This document shows positions 15,219-23,500 of a DNA stretch of 64,000 bases, in pieces (position 1 is the stretch's first letter; every line of letters begins with the position of its first letter). Where the stretch lies: NCBI RefSeq assembly GCF_018070345.1, contig NZ_JAGPXX010000002.1, positions 62,001 to 126,000 of the forward strand, in the 5' to 3' direction. The position numbers and the translations under genes are program-made. The DNA is from Streptomyces sp. F63. GTDB taxonomy: Bacteria; Actinomycetota; Actinomycetes; Streptomycetales; Streptomycetaceae. Under the pieces are notes generated by a model that saw only the letters and a list, made by a program, of their open reading frames with translations, made no database searches and had not been told where the DNA came from.

Positions 15219-15707
15219 TCAGTCCTGCCGCGGGTGGTGGGCCGGGATCTCGGGGAGCTTGCCGGTGTTCTCGTAGGCGCTGAGCATCTCGATGCGGCGG
15301 GTGTGCCGCTCCTCGCCCGAGTACGGGGTGTTGAGGAAGGTCTCGACGAACTTCACGGCCTCGTCCCGGCTGTGCATGCGGCCGCCGACGCTGATGACGT
15401 TGGCGTCGTTGTGCTCCCGGGCCAGTTCGGCGGTCTGTTCGCTCCAGACGAGCGCGGCACGGACGCCCTTGACCTTGTTGGCGGCCATCTGCTCGCCGTT
15501 GCCCGAGCCGCCGATGACGATGCCGAGGCTCTCGGCGTCGGCGGCGGTCCGCTCGGCGGCGCGGAGGCAGAACGGCGGGTAGTCGTCCTGGGCGTCGTAG
15601 ATGTGCGGGCCGCAGTCGACGGGCTCGTGGCCGTGGGCCGTGAGCCACTCCACAAGGTGGTTCTTGAGTTCGAAACCGGCATGATCGGAGCCGAGGTACA
15701 CGCGCAT
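15219..15707 (-). CDS. rpiB: Ribose-5-phosphate isomerase B
   Basis: Predicted 162 residues. It interconverts ribose 5-phosphate and ribulose 5-phosphate in the pentose phosphate pathway. RpiB signatures: MRVYLGSDHAGFELKNHL at the N-terminus, GIVIGGSGNGEQMAANK (the Glu replaces the catalytic Cys of Escherichia coli RpiB, as in Mycobacterium tuberculosis), ALVWSEQTAELAREHNDANV, and GGRMHSRDEAV. The ATG giving MRVYLG is chosen because this is the family start; an upstream in-frame extension to 15782 is not conserved in character. It is the first gene of the rpiB-nei pair. Confidence 0.93.
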   Translation of the reverse strand: MRVYLGSDHAGFELKNHLVEWLTAHGHEPVDCGPHIYDAQDDYPPFCLRAAERTAADAESLGIVIGGSGNGEQMAANKVKGVRAALVWSEQTAELAREHNDANVISVGGRMHSRDEAVKFVETFLNTPYSGEERHTRRIEMLSAYENTGKLPEIPAHHPRQD

Positions 15708-15822
15708 GGGAAGCAGTGTGGCACGGCCCGGCCGGGGCGTCGCCGAGGGGTGCGCCGAGGGGGTGGCCGTCCCGGCGGACACGGGGCGGCGGACAGCCCG
15801 GGACGCCCGGCGGACGCCGGAC

Positions 15823-15897
15823 GCGGTACGCGGACGGGCGGTACGCGGACGGGCGGTACGCGGACGGGCGGTACGCGGACGGGCGGTACGCGGACGG
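15823..15897. repeat. Five perfect tandem copies of a 15-bp unit
   Basis: The unit GCGGTACGCGGACGG is repeated exactly five times (15823, 15838, 15853, 15868, 15883) between the rpiB start and the bioY terminator. The unit is not palindromic and is a multiple of three, but no gene uses it. It is likely a slippage-prone minisatellite. Confidence 0.95.
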
Positions 15898-15937
15898 GCC
15901 GGCCCCGCGGCCGCGGTGAGGCGGCGCGGGGCCGGCC
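15897..15937 (-). terminator. Terminator downstream of bioY
   Basis: A perfect 12-bp stem, GGCCGGCCCCGC at 15897-15908 with 15926-15937, and a 17-nt loop, 20 bp beyond the bioY stop. It directly abuts the tandem repeat. Confidence 0.6.
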
Positions 15938-15957
15938 GTCCCCGTACGGGACGCGGG

Positions 15958-16554
15958 TCAGCCGCGGCGGCCGGCGAGCTTCCAGGCGGCCGGCAGGGCG
16001 CCCATGGCGAGGGCGGCCTTCAGGGCGTCCCCGATGAGGAACGGCAGCATGCCGACGGCGACGGCCTTGCCGAAGGAGAGGTCCGCGGCGAGGGCGAGGT
16101 AGGGCACACCGACGGCGTAGATGATCAGCGAGCCGAGCGCCATGGTGCCCGCGGTGCGCAGCACGCCGCGGTCGCCGCCGCGCCGGGCCAGCGCGCCGAC
16201 GACGGTGGCGGCGAGCAGCATGCCCAGGATGTAGCCGAAGGTCGCCGAGCCGGCGCCGCCCGCGAACCACGGCATGCCGGCCATGCCGGCGAGCGTGTAG
16301 AGGGCGAGCGAGAGGAAGCCGCGGCCGGCGCCGAGCGAGGCCCCGACGAGCAGCGCGGCGAAGGTCTGGCCGGTGACGGGGACGGGGGAGCCGGGCACGG
16401 GGACGACGAGCTGGGCCGCGGCACCGGTGAGCGCGGCGCCCCCGGCGACGAGGGCCGCGTCGCGCAGCCGGGCGCGGGTGGCGGTGGCCGCGGGCAGCAG
16501 GTCGGCGAGGACCGCGCCGGGGCGGCGGGGGCGGGTGACGGCGGCAGTGCTCAT
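15958..16554 (-). CDS. bioY: Biotin transporter BioY (ECF S component)
   Basis: Predicted 198 residues with about six hydrophobic segments. BioY features: VVPVPGSPVPVTGQTFAALL early on, GRGFLSLALYTLAGMAGMPWF, and SATFGYILGMLLAA, the conserved face that binds biotin. BioY is the substrate-binding membrane subunit of an energy-coupling-factor importer; no ATPase (bioM) or bioN is adjacent, so it would use a shared ECF module or work alone. The ATG at 16554 is preceded by a candidate palindromic operator at 16608-16623. A terminator follows it. Confidence 0.93.
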   Translation of the reverse strand: MSTAAVTRPRRPGAVLADLLPAATATRARLRDAALVAGGAALTGAAAQLVVPVPGSPVPVTGQTFAALLVGASLGAGRGFLSLALYTLAGMAGMPWFAGGAGSATFGYILGMLLAATVVGALARRGGDRGVLRTAGTMALGSLIIYAVGVPYLALAADLSFGKAVAVGMLPFLIGDALKAALAMGALPAAWKLAGRRG

Positions 16555-16607
16555 GGGTGCTCCGCGGGGTGAGGACGGCGGTGGGACAGAGTGACGCTAG
16601 CCGACGG

Positions 16608-16623
16608 GTCAACGATCGTTCAC
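16608..16623. promoter_or_regulatory. Palindrome upstream of bioY, candidate operator
   Basis: GTCAACGATCGTTCAC contains the perfect 10-bp palindrome AACGATCGTT and is symmetric over 16 bp except for one C/C pair. It lies about 55 bp before the bioY start codon. A biotin-responsive repressor (BioQ- or BirA-like) is a reasonable guess but is not shown by the sequence. Confidence 0.4.
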
Positions 16624-17034
16624 CATGAGCCGCCGACAAAGGCGGGACAGAAGGCTTGGTAGGTTTCCCATAACGGCCCGGTGGCGCCTGGGCGGGCGGG
16701 GGCGGGCCCCACGGGACCGCTCCGTGACTCTCGTCACGCGGAGCCGCCGGACAGAGTGGGGTCCGGAGTCGGCCGCCAAGGGCGGGCGAGGCCGCGGCAG
16801 ATGGGGCCGGTCCTGTTGGGATCCACCAAAGCGGCTCCGGCCGGCCGGTGGCGCGTCGCCGACTCACCGGGGGCGCGGCACCGGGCCCGCGGGTTCCGCG
16901 GCGGAGGCGCGGGGCCACGGAGCGTCAGCCAGGCGTCCGGATATCGGTATGAAACCAGGCCGACTTTGTTGTGAGCGGAACACGCCAGGAGACTGAGGCG
17001 TCCCCCGACCTCTCGTGCACTGGACGTCACACCC
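16624..17034. other. Long divergent gap between bioY and the permease
   Basis: About 410 bp between the bioY operator region and the permease start. No gene with convincing residues is present. Near the permease, at about 16945-16995, the sequence is less GC-rich and probably carries its promoter; no clear -35/-10 pair could be assigned. Confidence 0.5.
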
Positions 17035-18468
17035 ATGAACCGGACGACCTCCCCGCCCTCCGCGCCCCCCGGCGCCGGGGCGGCCGGGACCCCCGAGCGC
17101 GGCACCCCGCTCTCCGGCGGCCTCAAACAGCGCCACCTGTCGATGATCGCCCTGGGCGGGGTGATCGGAGCCGGGCTGTTCGTCGGCTCGGGCGCCGGCA
17201 TCGCCGCCGCCGGGCCCTCGATCGTGCTCGCCTACGCGCTGTCCGGCGCGCTGGTGCTGCTGGTCATGCGGATGCTCGGCGAGATGTCCGCGGCCCACCC
17301 CGCCTCCGGCTCCTTCTCCGTGCACGCGGAACGGGCCATCGGCCGCTGGGCGGGCTTCACCGCGGGCTGGATGTTCTGGACGCTGCTGTGCGTGGCCGTC
17401 GCCGCCGAGGCCATCGGCGCGGCCGCGATCATGACGGGCTGGCTGCCGGGCACGGAGTCCTGGATGTGGGTGGCCGTCTTCATGGCGCTGTTCTGCGGCA
17501 CCAATCTGGCGGCGGTCGGCAACTTCGGTGAACTGGAGTTCTGGTTCGCCGCGTTGAAGGTGCTCGCCATCGCCGCCTTCCTGGTCCTCGGCGTACTGGC
17601 GATCCTGGGCGCGCTCCCCGGCACGGAGGCGCCGGGGACGGCCCATCTCACCGGCGACGGGGGCTGGCTGCCGAACGGCGTGGACGGCTTCCTCGTCGGT
17701 CTGCTCGCCTCGGTGTTCGCCTACGGCGGGCTGGAGACGGTGACCATCGCCGCCGCCGAGTCGGAGCGCCCCCGGCAGGGGGTCGCCCGTGCCGTGCGCA
17801 CGGCGATGTGGCGGATCGCCCTCTTCTACGTCGGCTCCATGGCCGTGATCGTCACCCTGATCCCGTGGAACGACGCCTCGGTGGTCCGGCCGGGCCCGTA
17901 TGTGGCCGTGCTCGACTTCCTCGCGGTGCCGGCCGCCGGGCAGATCATGAACGCCGTGATTCTCGCGGCCCTGCTGTCCGCGATGAACGCCAACATCTAC
18001 GGCGCCTCCCGCATGGCGTACTCGCTGACCGCCCGGGGCGACGGCCCGGCGGCCCTGGGACGGGTCTCCGGCGGTGTGCCGCGCCGCGCCGTGGTGGCCT
18101 CCTCCGCCTTCGGTTTCCTGGCGGTGCTGCTGAGCTTCCGGTGGCCGGACACGGTCTTCGCCTGGCTGCTCAACATGGTGGGCGCCGCCGTGCTGGTGGT
18201 GTGGGGGTTCATCGCGGCGGCCCAACTGCGGGCCCGGCGGCGGCTGGAGCGCGAGGCGCCGGAGCGGCTGACCGTGCGCATGTGGTGGTTCCCGTATCTG
18301 ACGTGGGTGGCGCTGGCCGGTATCGCGGCCGTGCTGCTGCTGATGCTGCGGGACGGCGCGACCCGGACGCAGCTCTGCTTCACCGCCGGGCTGACGCTCG
18401 TGCTGGCCGTCACCGGCCTGCTGCGGCAGCGGCGGGCGAACCGGCCCGCCGGAGACGGCACGCGCTGA
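17035..18468 (+). CDS. APC-superfamily amino acid permease (GabP/AAT-like)
   Basis: Predicted 477 residues with about 12 hydrophobic segments. The N-terminus has LKQRHLSMIALGGVIGAGLF, the signature of the amino acid transporter (AAT) family, followed by GSGAGIAAAGPSIVLAYALSG and GEMSAAHPASGSFSVHAERA. It imports an amino acid or GABA using the proton gradient; the substrate cannot be told. The last 25 residues are a basic cytoplasmic tail. ATG 17035 is the start; an upstream ribosome site is weak. It stands alone and ends in a strong hairpin shared with the convergent DsbA-like gene. Confidence 0.9.
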   Translation: MNRTTSPPSAPPGAGAAGTPERGTPLSGGLKQRHLSMIALGGVIGAGLFVGSGAGIAAAGPSIVLAYALSGALVLLVMRMLGEMSAAHPASGSFSVHAERAIGRWAGFTAGWMFWTLLCVAVAAEAIGAAAIMTGWLPGTESWMWVAVFMALFCGTNLAAVGNFGELEFWFAALKVLAIAAFLVLGVLAILGALPGTEAPGTAHLTGDGGWLPNGVDGFLVGLLASVFAYGGLETVTIAAAESERPRQGVARAVRTAMWRIALFYVGSMAVIVTLIPWNDASVVRPGPYVAVLDFLAVPAAGQIMNAVILAALLSAMNANIYGASRMAYSLTARGDGPAALGRVSGGVPRRAVVASSAFGFLAVLLSFRWPDTVFAWLLNMVGAAVLVVWGFIAAAQLRARRRLEREAPERLTVRMWWFPYLTWVALAGIAAVLLLMLRDGATRTQLCFTAGLTLVLAVTGLLRQRRANRPAGDGTR

Positions 18469-18492
18469 GGGGCGCGACGAGCGCGGCCACGA

Positions 18493-18523
18493 CGGCCCCG
18501 CGCGCACGGGTCGCGCGGGGCCG
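18493..18523. terminator. Bidirectional hairpin between permease and DsbA-like gene
   Basis: A perfect 12-bp stem, CGGCCCCGCGCG at 18493-18504 with 18512-18523, and a 7-nt loop, in the 76-bp convergent gap. Confidence 0.75.
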
Positions 18524-18544
18524 TGGCGCGGCCGCGGAGGCCGG

Positions 18545-19183
18545 TCAGTCGAAGACCGGCCCCTGGACGCGGGTCCGCTTGATCTCGTAGAAGCCGGGCG
18601 TGGAGGCGACCATCAGCGTGCCGTCCCACAGCTTCGCCGCGGCCTCGCCCTTGGGGGCGGGGGTGACGACGGGACCGAAGAAGGCGCAGGGCGCGCCGTC
18701 CGCGCCGGGCACGGCGATCACCGGGGTGCCCACCTCCTCGCCGACCAGTTCGATGCCCTGCTTGTGCGAGGCGCGCAGCTCCGCGTCGTAGGCGTCGGTG
18801 TCCGCGGCGCCGGCCAGTTCCGCCGGCAGCCCGGCGTCGCGGAGCGCGGCGGCCATGGAATCGCGCGAGACGCCCTCGCCGCGGTTGTGGAAGCGGGTGC
18901 CGAAGGCCGTGTAGAGCGGCCCCAGCACGTCGCTGCCGTGCTCCCGCTCGGCCGCGATGGCGACCCGCACCGGGCCCCAGGCCGTCTTCTCCAGCAGCTC
19001 GCGGTACTCCTCCGGAAGCTCGTCCAGCTTCGGTTCGTTGAGGACCGCCAGGCTCATCACGTGCCAGCGCACCTCCACCGGGCGCACCTTCTCGACCTCC
19101 AGCATCCAGCGCGAGGTGAGCCAGGCCCAGGGACAGACCGGGTCGAACCAGAAGTCGACGGGCGTCTTCTCGGGTGCGGTCAC
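18545..19183 (-). CDS. DsbA-family protein, mycothiol-dependent nitroreductase (Rv2466c) type
   Basis: Predicted 212 residues. It resembles Mycobacterium tuberculosis Rv2466c along its whole length: DFWFDPVCPWAWLTSRWMLE at the N-terminus, HVMSLAVLNE, WGPVRVAIAAEREHG, LYTAFGTRFHN, VGTPVIAVPG and the ending KRTRVQGPVFD. Rv2466c is a thioredoxin-fold enzyme that uses mycothiol. The active-site motif here is CPWA rather than CPWC, so the resolving Cys is missing and a monothiol mechanism with mycothiol is likely. There is no signal peptide, so it is cytoplasmic. The GTG at 19183 has AGGAG about 7 nt upstream; the ATG 12 nt earlier lacks a site. It is divergent from aminopeptidase N. Confidence 0.88.
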   Translation of the reverse strand: MTAPEKTPVDFWFDPVCPWAWLTSRWMLEVEKVRPVEVRWHVMSLAVLNEPKLDELPEEYRELLEKTAWGPVRVAIAAEREHGSDVLGPLYTAFGTRFHNRGEGVSRDSMAAALRDAGLPAELAGAADTDAYDAELRASHKQGIELVGEEVGTPVIAVPGADGAPCAFFGPVVTPAPKGEAAAKLWDGTLMVASTPGFYEIKRTRVQGPVFD

Positions 19184-19231
19184 GGGAGTTCTCCTCATCA
19201 GGGGTTCGGTCCGCTGCACTGCGTGCTCAGG

Positions 19232-19342
19232 TGGTTCCCACGGTGAACCACTGGCGCTGTGTGACACATTCCCACCCGCCGGTGAGCGCGTGACACTATG
19301 GCGACTGTTCGCACTGTGAGACCGCGGTGCGTGACACATGTG
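19232..19342. promoter_or_regulatory. Divergent regulatory region of DsbA-like and pepN genes
   Basis: The 186-bp gap holds TGGTTC-N7-GAACCA (19232-19250), a perfect interrupted inverted repeat, and three direct copies of GTGACAC at 19261, 19290 and 19331, the last running into the palindrome CACATGTG (19335-19342). Both genes start at its ends. These may be operators, but no regulator is known. Confidence 0.35.
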
Positions 19343-19369
19343 AGTGACAGACGAGGCAAAGGAGCCGTC

Positions 19370-21970
19370 GTGCCCGGTGAGAACCTGACCCGTGACGAAG
19401 CCCGTGAGCGGGCCGGGCTGCTGACCGTCCACGGGTACGAGGTGGCGCTGGACCTGCGGTCGGCGACGGCCCCGGACACCTCCGGGCCGCGCACCTTCCG
19501 CTCCGTCACCACGATCCGCTTCGGCTGCGCCCGGCCCGGCGCGTCGAGCTTCGCCGACCTGCTCGCCCCGTCCGTGAACGCGGTCGTCCTCAACGGCCGC
19601 GAACTCGACCCGGCCGCCGTGTTCGACGGCACGCGGATCGCGCTGGAGGACCTCCGCGAGGAGAACGTCCTCACCGTCGACGCGCAGTGCGCCTACAGCC
19701 GCACCGGCGAGGGCCTGCACCGCTTCGCCGACCCGGAGGACGGCGAGGTCTACCTCTACACGCAGTACGAGCCGGCCGACGCGCGCAGGGTCTTCGCCAC
19801 CTTCGAACAGCCCGATCTGAAGGCCCCGTTCACCTTCACCGTCACCGCCCCCGAGGGCTGGACGGTCCTGAACAACGGCGCGGCCGACGGCGAGCCCCTC
19901 CCCGCGGAGGGCGGCGGCGCCGTCTGGCGCTTCCTGCCGACGAAGACCATCTCGACGTACATCACGGCCGTCGTGGCCGGGCCGTACCACATGGTCCGCG
20001 ACACCTACCGGCGCACGCTGGACGACGGCGGCGAGCTGGAGATCCCGCTCGGCGCCCTCTGCCGCAAGGGGCTCGCCCGCCACTTCGACGCGGACGACAT
20101 CTTCACCGTCACCAAGCAGGGCCTGGACTTCTTCCACGAGCACTTCGGCTTCCCGTACCCGTTCGGCAAGTACGACCAGGCGTTCGTGCCGGAGTACAAC
20201 CTCGGCGCCATGGAGAACCCGGGCCTGGTCACCTTCCGCGAGGAGTACGTCTTCCGCGGCAAGGTCACCCAGGCCTCGTACGAGAGCCGGGCCAACGTCA
20301 TCCTGCACGAGATGGCGCACATGTGGTTCGGCGACCTCGTCACCATGGAGTGGTGGGACGACCTGTGGCTCAAGGAGTCCTTCGCCGACTTCATGGGCGC
20401 CTTCTCCCTGGTGGAGGCGACGCGCTTCGAGAACGGCTGGATCACCTTCGCCAACCGCCGCAAGGCGTGGGCGTACCGCGCCGACCAGCTGCCCTCCACG
20501 CACCCCGTCACCGCCGACATCCGCGACCTCCAGGACGCCAAGCTCAACTTCGACGGCATCACCTACGCCAAGGGCGCCTCGGTGCTCAAGCAGCTCGTCG
20601 CGTACGCCGGCCGGGACGCCTTCCTGGAGGGCGCCCGCCGCTACTTCCAGCGGCACGCCTACGGCAACACCCGTCTCGAACACCTGCTGTCCGTCCTGGA
20701 GGAGACCTCCGGGCGCGACATGGCCGAGTGGTCCCGCGCCTGGCTGCAGACCGCGGGCGTCAACGTCCTGACGCCGGACGTCGTGTACGACGCCGAGGGC
20801 CGGATCACCGAGCTGGCCGTCCTGCAGGAGGCGGCCCCCTCCCATCCGGAGCTGCGCCCGCACCGGGTCGCCATCGGCCTCTACCGGCGCGAGGGCGACA
20901 AGCTGGTGCGCTACCGCCGCACCGAGACGGATGCCGCCGGGCCCCGCACGGTCGTCGCCGAGCTGGCCGGGGCCGAGCGCCCCGATCTGATCCTCGTCAA
21001 CGACGACGACCTCACCTACTGCAAGACGCGCTTCGACGCGCACTCCCTCGGCACCCTACGCGGGCACCTGGGCGACATCACGGACCCGCTGGCCCGCGCG
21101 TTGTGCTGGTCGGCCCTGTGGGGCCTCACCCGGGACGGGCTGATGCCCGCCCGCGACTTCCTCGACCTGGTGCTGCGCTTCGCCGGCCGCGAGAGCGACA
21201 TCGGCGTGCTGCAGATGCTGCACGCCTGGGCGCACTCCGCGCTCGTCCACTACACCGCCCCCGACCGGCGCGAACAGAGTGGCCGGGCGCTGGCCGAGGG
21301 CGCGCTCGGCGAGCTGCGGCTGGCCGAGCCGGGCAGCGGCCACCAGCTGGCCTGGGCACGGTTCTTCGCGCTGACCGCGGGCAGCGCGGCCGATCTGCAA
21401 CTGCTGCAGGGGCTGCTGGCGGGGACGGCCGGGATCGACGGTCTGGAGGTGGACCAGGAACTGCGCTGGGCCTTCCTCGAACCGCTCGCCGCGCACGGGG
21501 CCGCCGGAGCTGCCGAGATCAACGCCGAACTGGCGCGCGACGACACCGCCTCCGGCAAGCGCCACCAGACGCGCTGCCTCGCCGCCCGGCCCTCCGCCGA
21601 GGTGAAGGAGCAGGCCTGGGCCGATGTGGTGGAGTCGGACGCGTTGTCGAACACCCTGGTCGAGGCCACCATCGCCGGCTTGGACCAGCCCGGTCAGCGC
21701 GAGCTGCTGGCGCCGTACGTCCCGCGGTACTTCGCCGTGATCGAGCAGGTGTGGGAGAAGCGGTCCATCGAGATCGCGATGTCGATCGTGCGGGGCCTGT
21801 TCCCGATGCTCCAGGGCAACCAGGAGACGCTGGACGCGGCACAGTCGTGGCTGGACGAGCACCGGGACGCGCCGCCGGCGCTGCGGCGGCTGGTGCTGGA
21901 GGCGCACGCCGATCTGGCGCGTGCCCTGCGGGCCCAGGACTGCGACAGGGCGGCGGACTTCGCGGGCTGA
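19370..21970 (+). CDS. pepN: Aminopeptidase N (M1 family), first copy
   Basis: Predicted 866 residues, usual for actinobacterial PepN. It removes N-terminal amino acids from peptides in the cytoplasm. The exopeptidase motif GAMEN is at 279-283; the zinc motif HEMAH is at 313-317, with the third ligand Glu in KESFAD 18 residues on. The C-terminal half is the helical ERAP1-like domain (DLILVNDDDLTYCKTRFD at its start). The GTG at 19370 has AAAGGAG 5 nt upstream and gives VPGENLTRDE, parallel to the second copy. No signal peptide is present. The end of the gene is followed by a 19-bp stem terminator. A paralogue lies at 30372-32984. Confidence 0.93.
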   Translation: MPGENLTRDEARERAGLLTVHGYEVALDLRSATAPDTSGPRTFRSVTTIRFGCARPGASSFADLLAPSVNAVVLNGRELDPAAVFDGTRIALEDLREENVLTVDAQCAYSRTGEGLHRFADPEDGEVYLYTQYEPADARRVFATFEQPDLKAPFTFTVTAPEGWTVLNNGAADGEPLPAEGGGAVWRFLPTKTISTYITAVVAGPYHMVRDTYRRTLDDGGELEIPLGALCRKGLARHFDADDIFTVTKQGLDFFHEHFGFPYPFGKYDQAFVPEYNLGAMENPGLVTFREEYVFRGKVTQASYESRANVILHEMAHMWFGDLVTMEWWDDLWLKESFADFMGAFSLVEATRFENGWITFANRRKAWAYRADQLPSTHPVTADIRDLQDAKLNFDGITYAKGASVLKQLVAYAGRDAFLEGARRYFQRHAYGNTRLEHLLSVLEETSGRDMAEWSRAWLQTAGVNVLTPDVVYDAEGRITELAVLQEAAPSHPELRPHRVAIGLYRREGDKLVRYRRTETDAAGPRTVVAELAGAERPDLILVNDDDLTYCKTRFDAHSLGTLRGHLGDITDPLARALCWSALWGLTRDGLMPARDFLDLVLRFAGRESDIGVLQMLHAWAHSALVHYTAPDRREQSGRALAEGALGELRLAEPGSGHQLAWARFFALTAGSAADLQLLQGLLAGTAGIDGLEVDQELRWAFLEPLAAHGAAGAAEINAELARDDTASGKRHQTRCLAARPSAEVKEQAWADVVESDALSNTLVEATIAGLDQPGQRELLAPYVPRYFAVIEQVWEKRSIEIAMSIVRGLFPMLQGNQETLDAAQSWLDEHRDAPPALRRLVLEAHADLARALRAQDCDRAADFAG

Positions 21971-21993
21971 GCACGCCCCGGCAACAGCGGAAC

Positions 21994-22036
21994 GGCCGGC
22001 CGCCCGCTCCCGGGGTACGGGAACGGGCGGCCGGCC
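21994..22036. terminator. Bidirectional terminator between pepN (copy 1) and the serine hydrolase gene
   Basis: A 19-bp stem (21994-22012 with 22018-22036) with one mismatch and a 5-nt GGGTA loop, starting GGCCGGCCGCCCG. It is midway in the 111-bp convergent gap. Confidence 0.85.
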
Positions 22037-22081
22037 CGGGCGCGGCGGCGGGCGGCGGGCCGCCGCCGGCCGGCGGCCGGG

Positions 22082-23281
22082 TCAGGACGTTCCGCAGAAC
22101 TCCGCCTCGGCGACGGCCCGTCCGTCACCGGCCCAGTCGCCGTTGACGTTGAAGGCCGCCGCGTGGTCCCCCGCCCGGGTGACGGTCGCCGCGGACGCCG
22201 AGCCGTGGATGCCGCCGCTGTGCCCCCAGATGGTGACGTCGCAGGAGAGGGTCTGCGGGTAGATGCCCAGACCGTAGCGCTCCAGGCCCTCCTCGCCGGT
22301 CGCCACGGTGGTCAGCATGGCCTTCAGCTGGCGGTCCGGCAGCAGCTTTCCGCGCACCAGGGCCCGGTAGAAGCGGTTGAGGTCGCCCGTGGTGGAGATC
22401 ATCTCCCCGGCCGCTCCGGCGATGGAGGGGTTGAGCTCGGTGGTGTCGTAGATCTTCTCCTCCGGGTCGCCGCCGAGCGTGGAGTAGGCGCGGCCGTGCG
22501 GGCGGGGCATGTCCGGGTCGGTGCCGGGCACCGTGGTGGCGCGGAGGCGGAGCGGCCGGAGGATGCGGCGCTCGATCTCCTCGGCGTACTCCTCGCCGGT
22601 CACCCGCTCGATGACCATGCCGGCCAGGACGTAGTTGGTGTTGGAGTAGTTCCAGCCGGTGCCGGGCGCGAAGTCCGGCTCGTGGCTCGTTCCGATGCTC
22701 ACGAGCTGCTCCGGCGTCCAGGTGTCGTAGCGGTGCTCCAGGAAGCCGGGGCCGAACAGCTTCTCGGCGAATGCGGCATCGGAGGTGTAGTCGAAGAGAC
22801 CGCTGGTGTGGTTGAGGAGTTGCCGGACGGTGATCGTCCGGCCGTCGTTGCCCTGGCCGCGCACCACGCCCGGGAGCCACTTCTCGACGGTGTCGTCCAG
22901 GTCGATCCGCCGTTCCGCCTCCAGTTGGAGGAGGACGGTGGCGACGAAGGTCTTGGTGATGCTGCCGACGCGGAACCGGTCCTTCGGCAGCCGGGGCCGC
23001 TCGGTCTCCAGGTCGGCGACGCCGGAGGAGGCGTTCCAGGCCCCGTGGCGGTCGACGGCCTGGAGCAGCACCCCGGGGACGCCCGCCGCGACCTGGGCGT
23101 CCATGGCCTTCCGTGTCGCCTCGTGCCCGTGGCCGTGGCCCGGGGCCGGCTTCGCCGCCGCCTCGGCCGCCGGGCCCGCCGCCGCGACCGGGGCGGCGCC
23201 CAGCGCGCCGGCCGCCAGGGCCGCGGCCGTCAGGGCCGCGACGAGCGTGCCGCGCCGTCCTCTGCGTGAACGTGTCGCCAT
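22082..23281 (-). CDS. Secreted serine hydrolase, beta-lactamase class C / DD-peptidase type
   Basis: Predicted 399 residues. Residues 1-36 are a Sec signal peptide with a basic start (TRSRRGRR) and a long Ala-rich core. A His-rich stretch (PGHGHGHE) follows. The penicillin-binding signatures are SITK (S107, K110), YSN (212-214) and HSGG (354-357, in place of KTG). This pattern is that of serine hydrolases related to Streptomyces R61 DD-carboxypeptidase and esterases, acting outside the membrane. ATG 23281 is the natural start. It lies 219 bp downstream of the phosphoesterase gene on the same strand and could share its transcript. Confidence 0.88.
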   Translation of the reverse strand: MATRSRRGRRGTLVAALTAAALAAGALGAAPVAAAGPAAEAAAKPAPGHGHGHEATRKAMDAQVAAGVPGVLLQAVDRHGAWNASSGVADLETERPRLPKDRFRVGSITKTFVATVLLQLEAERRIDLDDTVEKWLPGVVRGQGNDGRTITVRQLLNHTSGLFDYTSDAAFAEKLFGPGFLEHRYDTWTPEQLVSIGTSHEPDFAPGTGWNYSNTNYVLAGMVIERVTGEEYAEEIERRILRPLRLRATTVPGTDPDMPRPHGRAYSTLGGDPEEKIYDTTELNPSIAGAAGEMISTTGDLNRFYRALVRGKLLPDRQLKAMLTTVATGEEGLERYGLGIYPQTLSCDVTIWGHSGGIHGSASAATVTRAGDHAAAFNVNGDWAGDGRAVAEAEFCGTS

Positions 23282-23500
23282 GAGTCCGTTCCCTCCGTTG
23301 CCTGCTACCGGTGGACCGCGCCGTGTCGGGCCGCGCGGCCGCGCCGGGGAGGACTCTCCGCCGGTGGCGGGGGTTGATCCCGTTCCGGCCCGGGCGGGCG
23401 GAGGGGCCGGTTCCGGCCGTCCCGCGGCGCGTTCCGGCCGGGGAGCGCGGCCGGGTGCTCCCGCGCTGCGGCAGCACCGGTCGGCGGCGGTCGGCGGCGG

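Noticed and set aside
15823..15897. CRISPR-like array
   Set aside because: Direct tandem repeats without spacers; unit is 15 bp and no cas genes are present.
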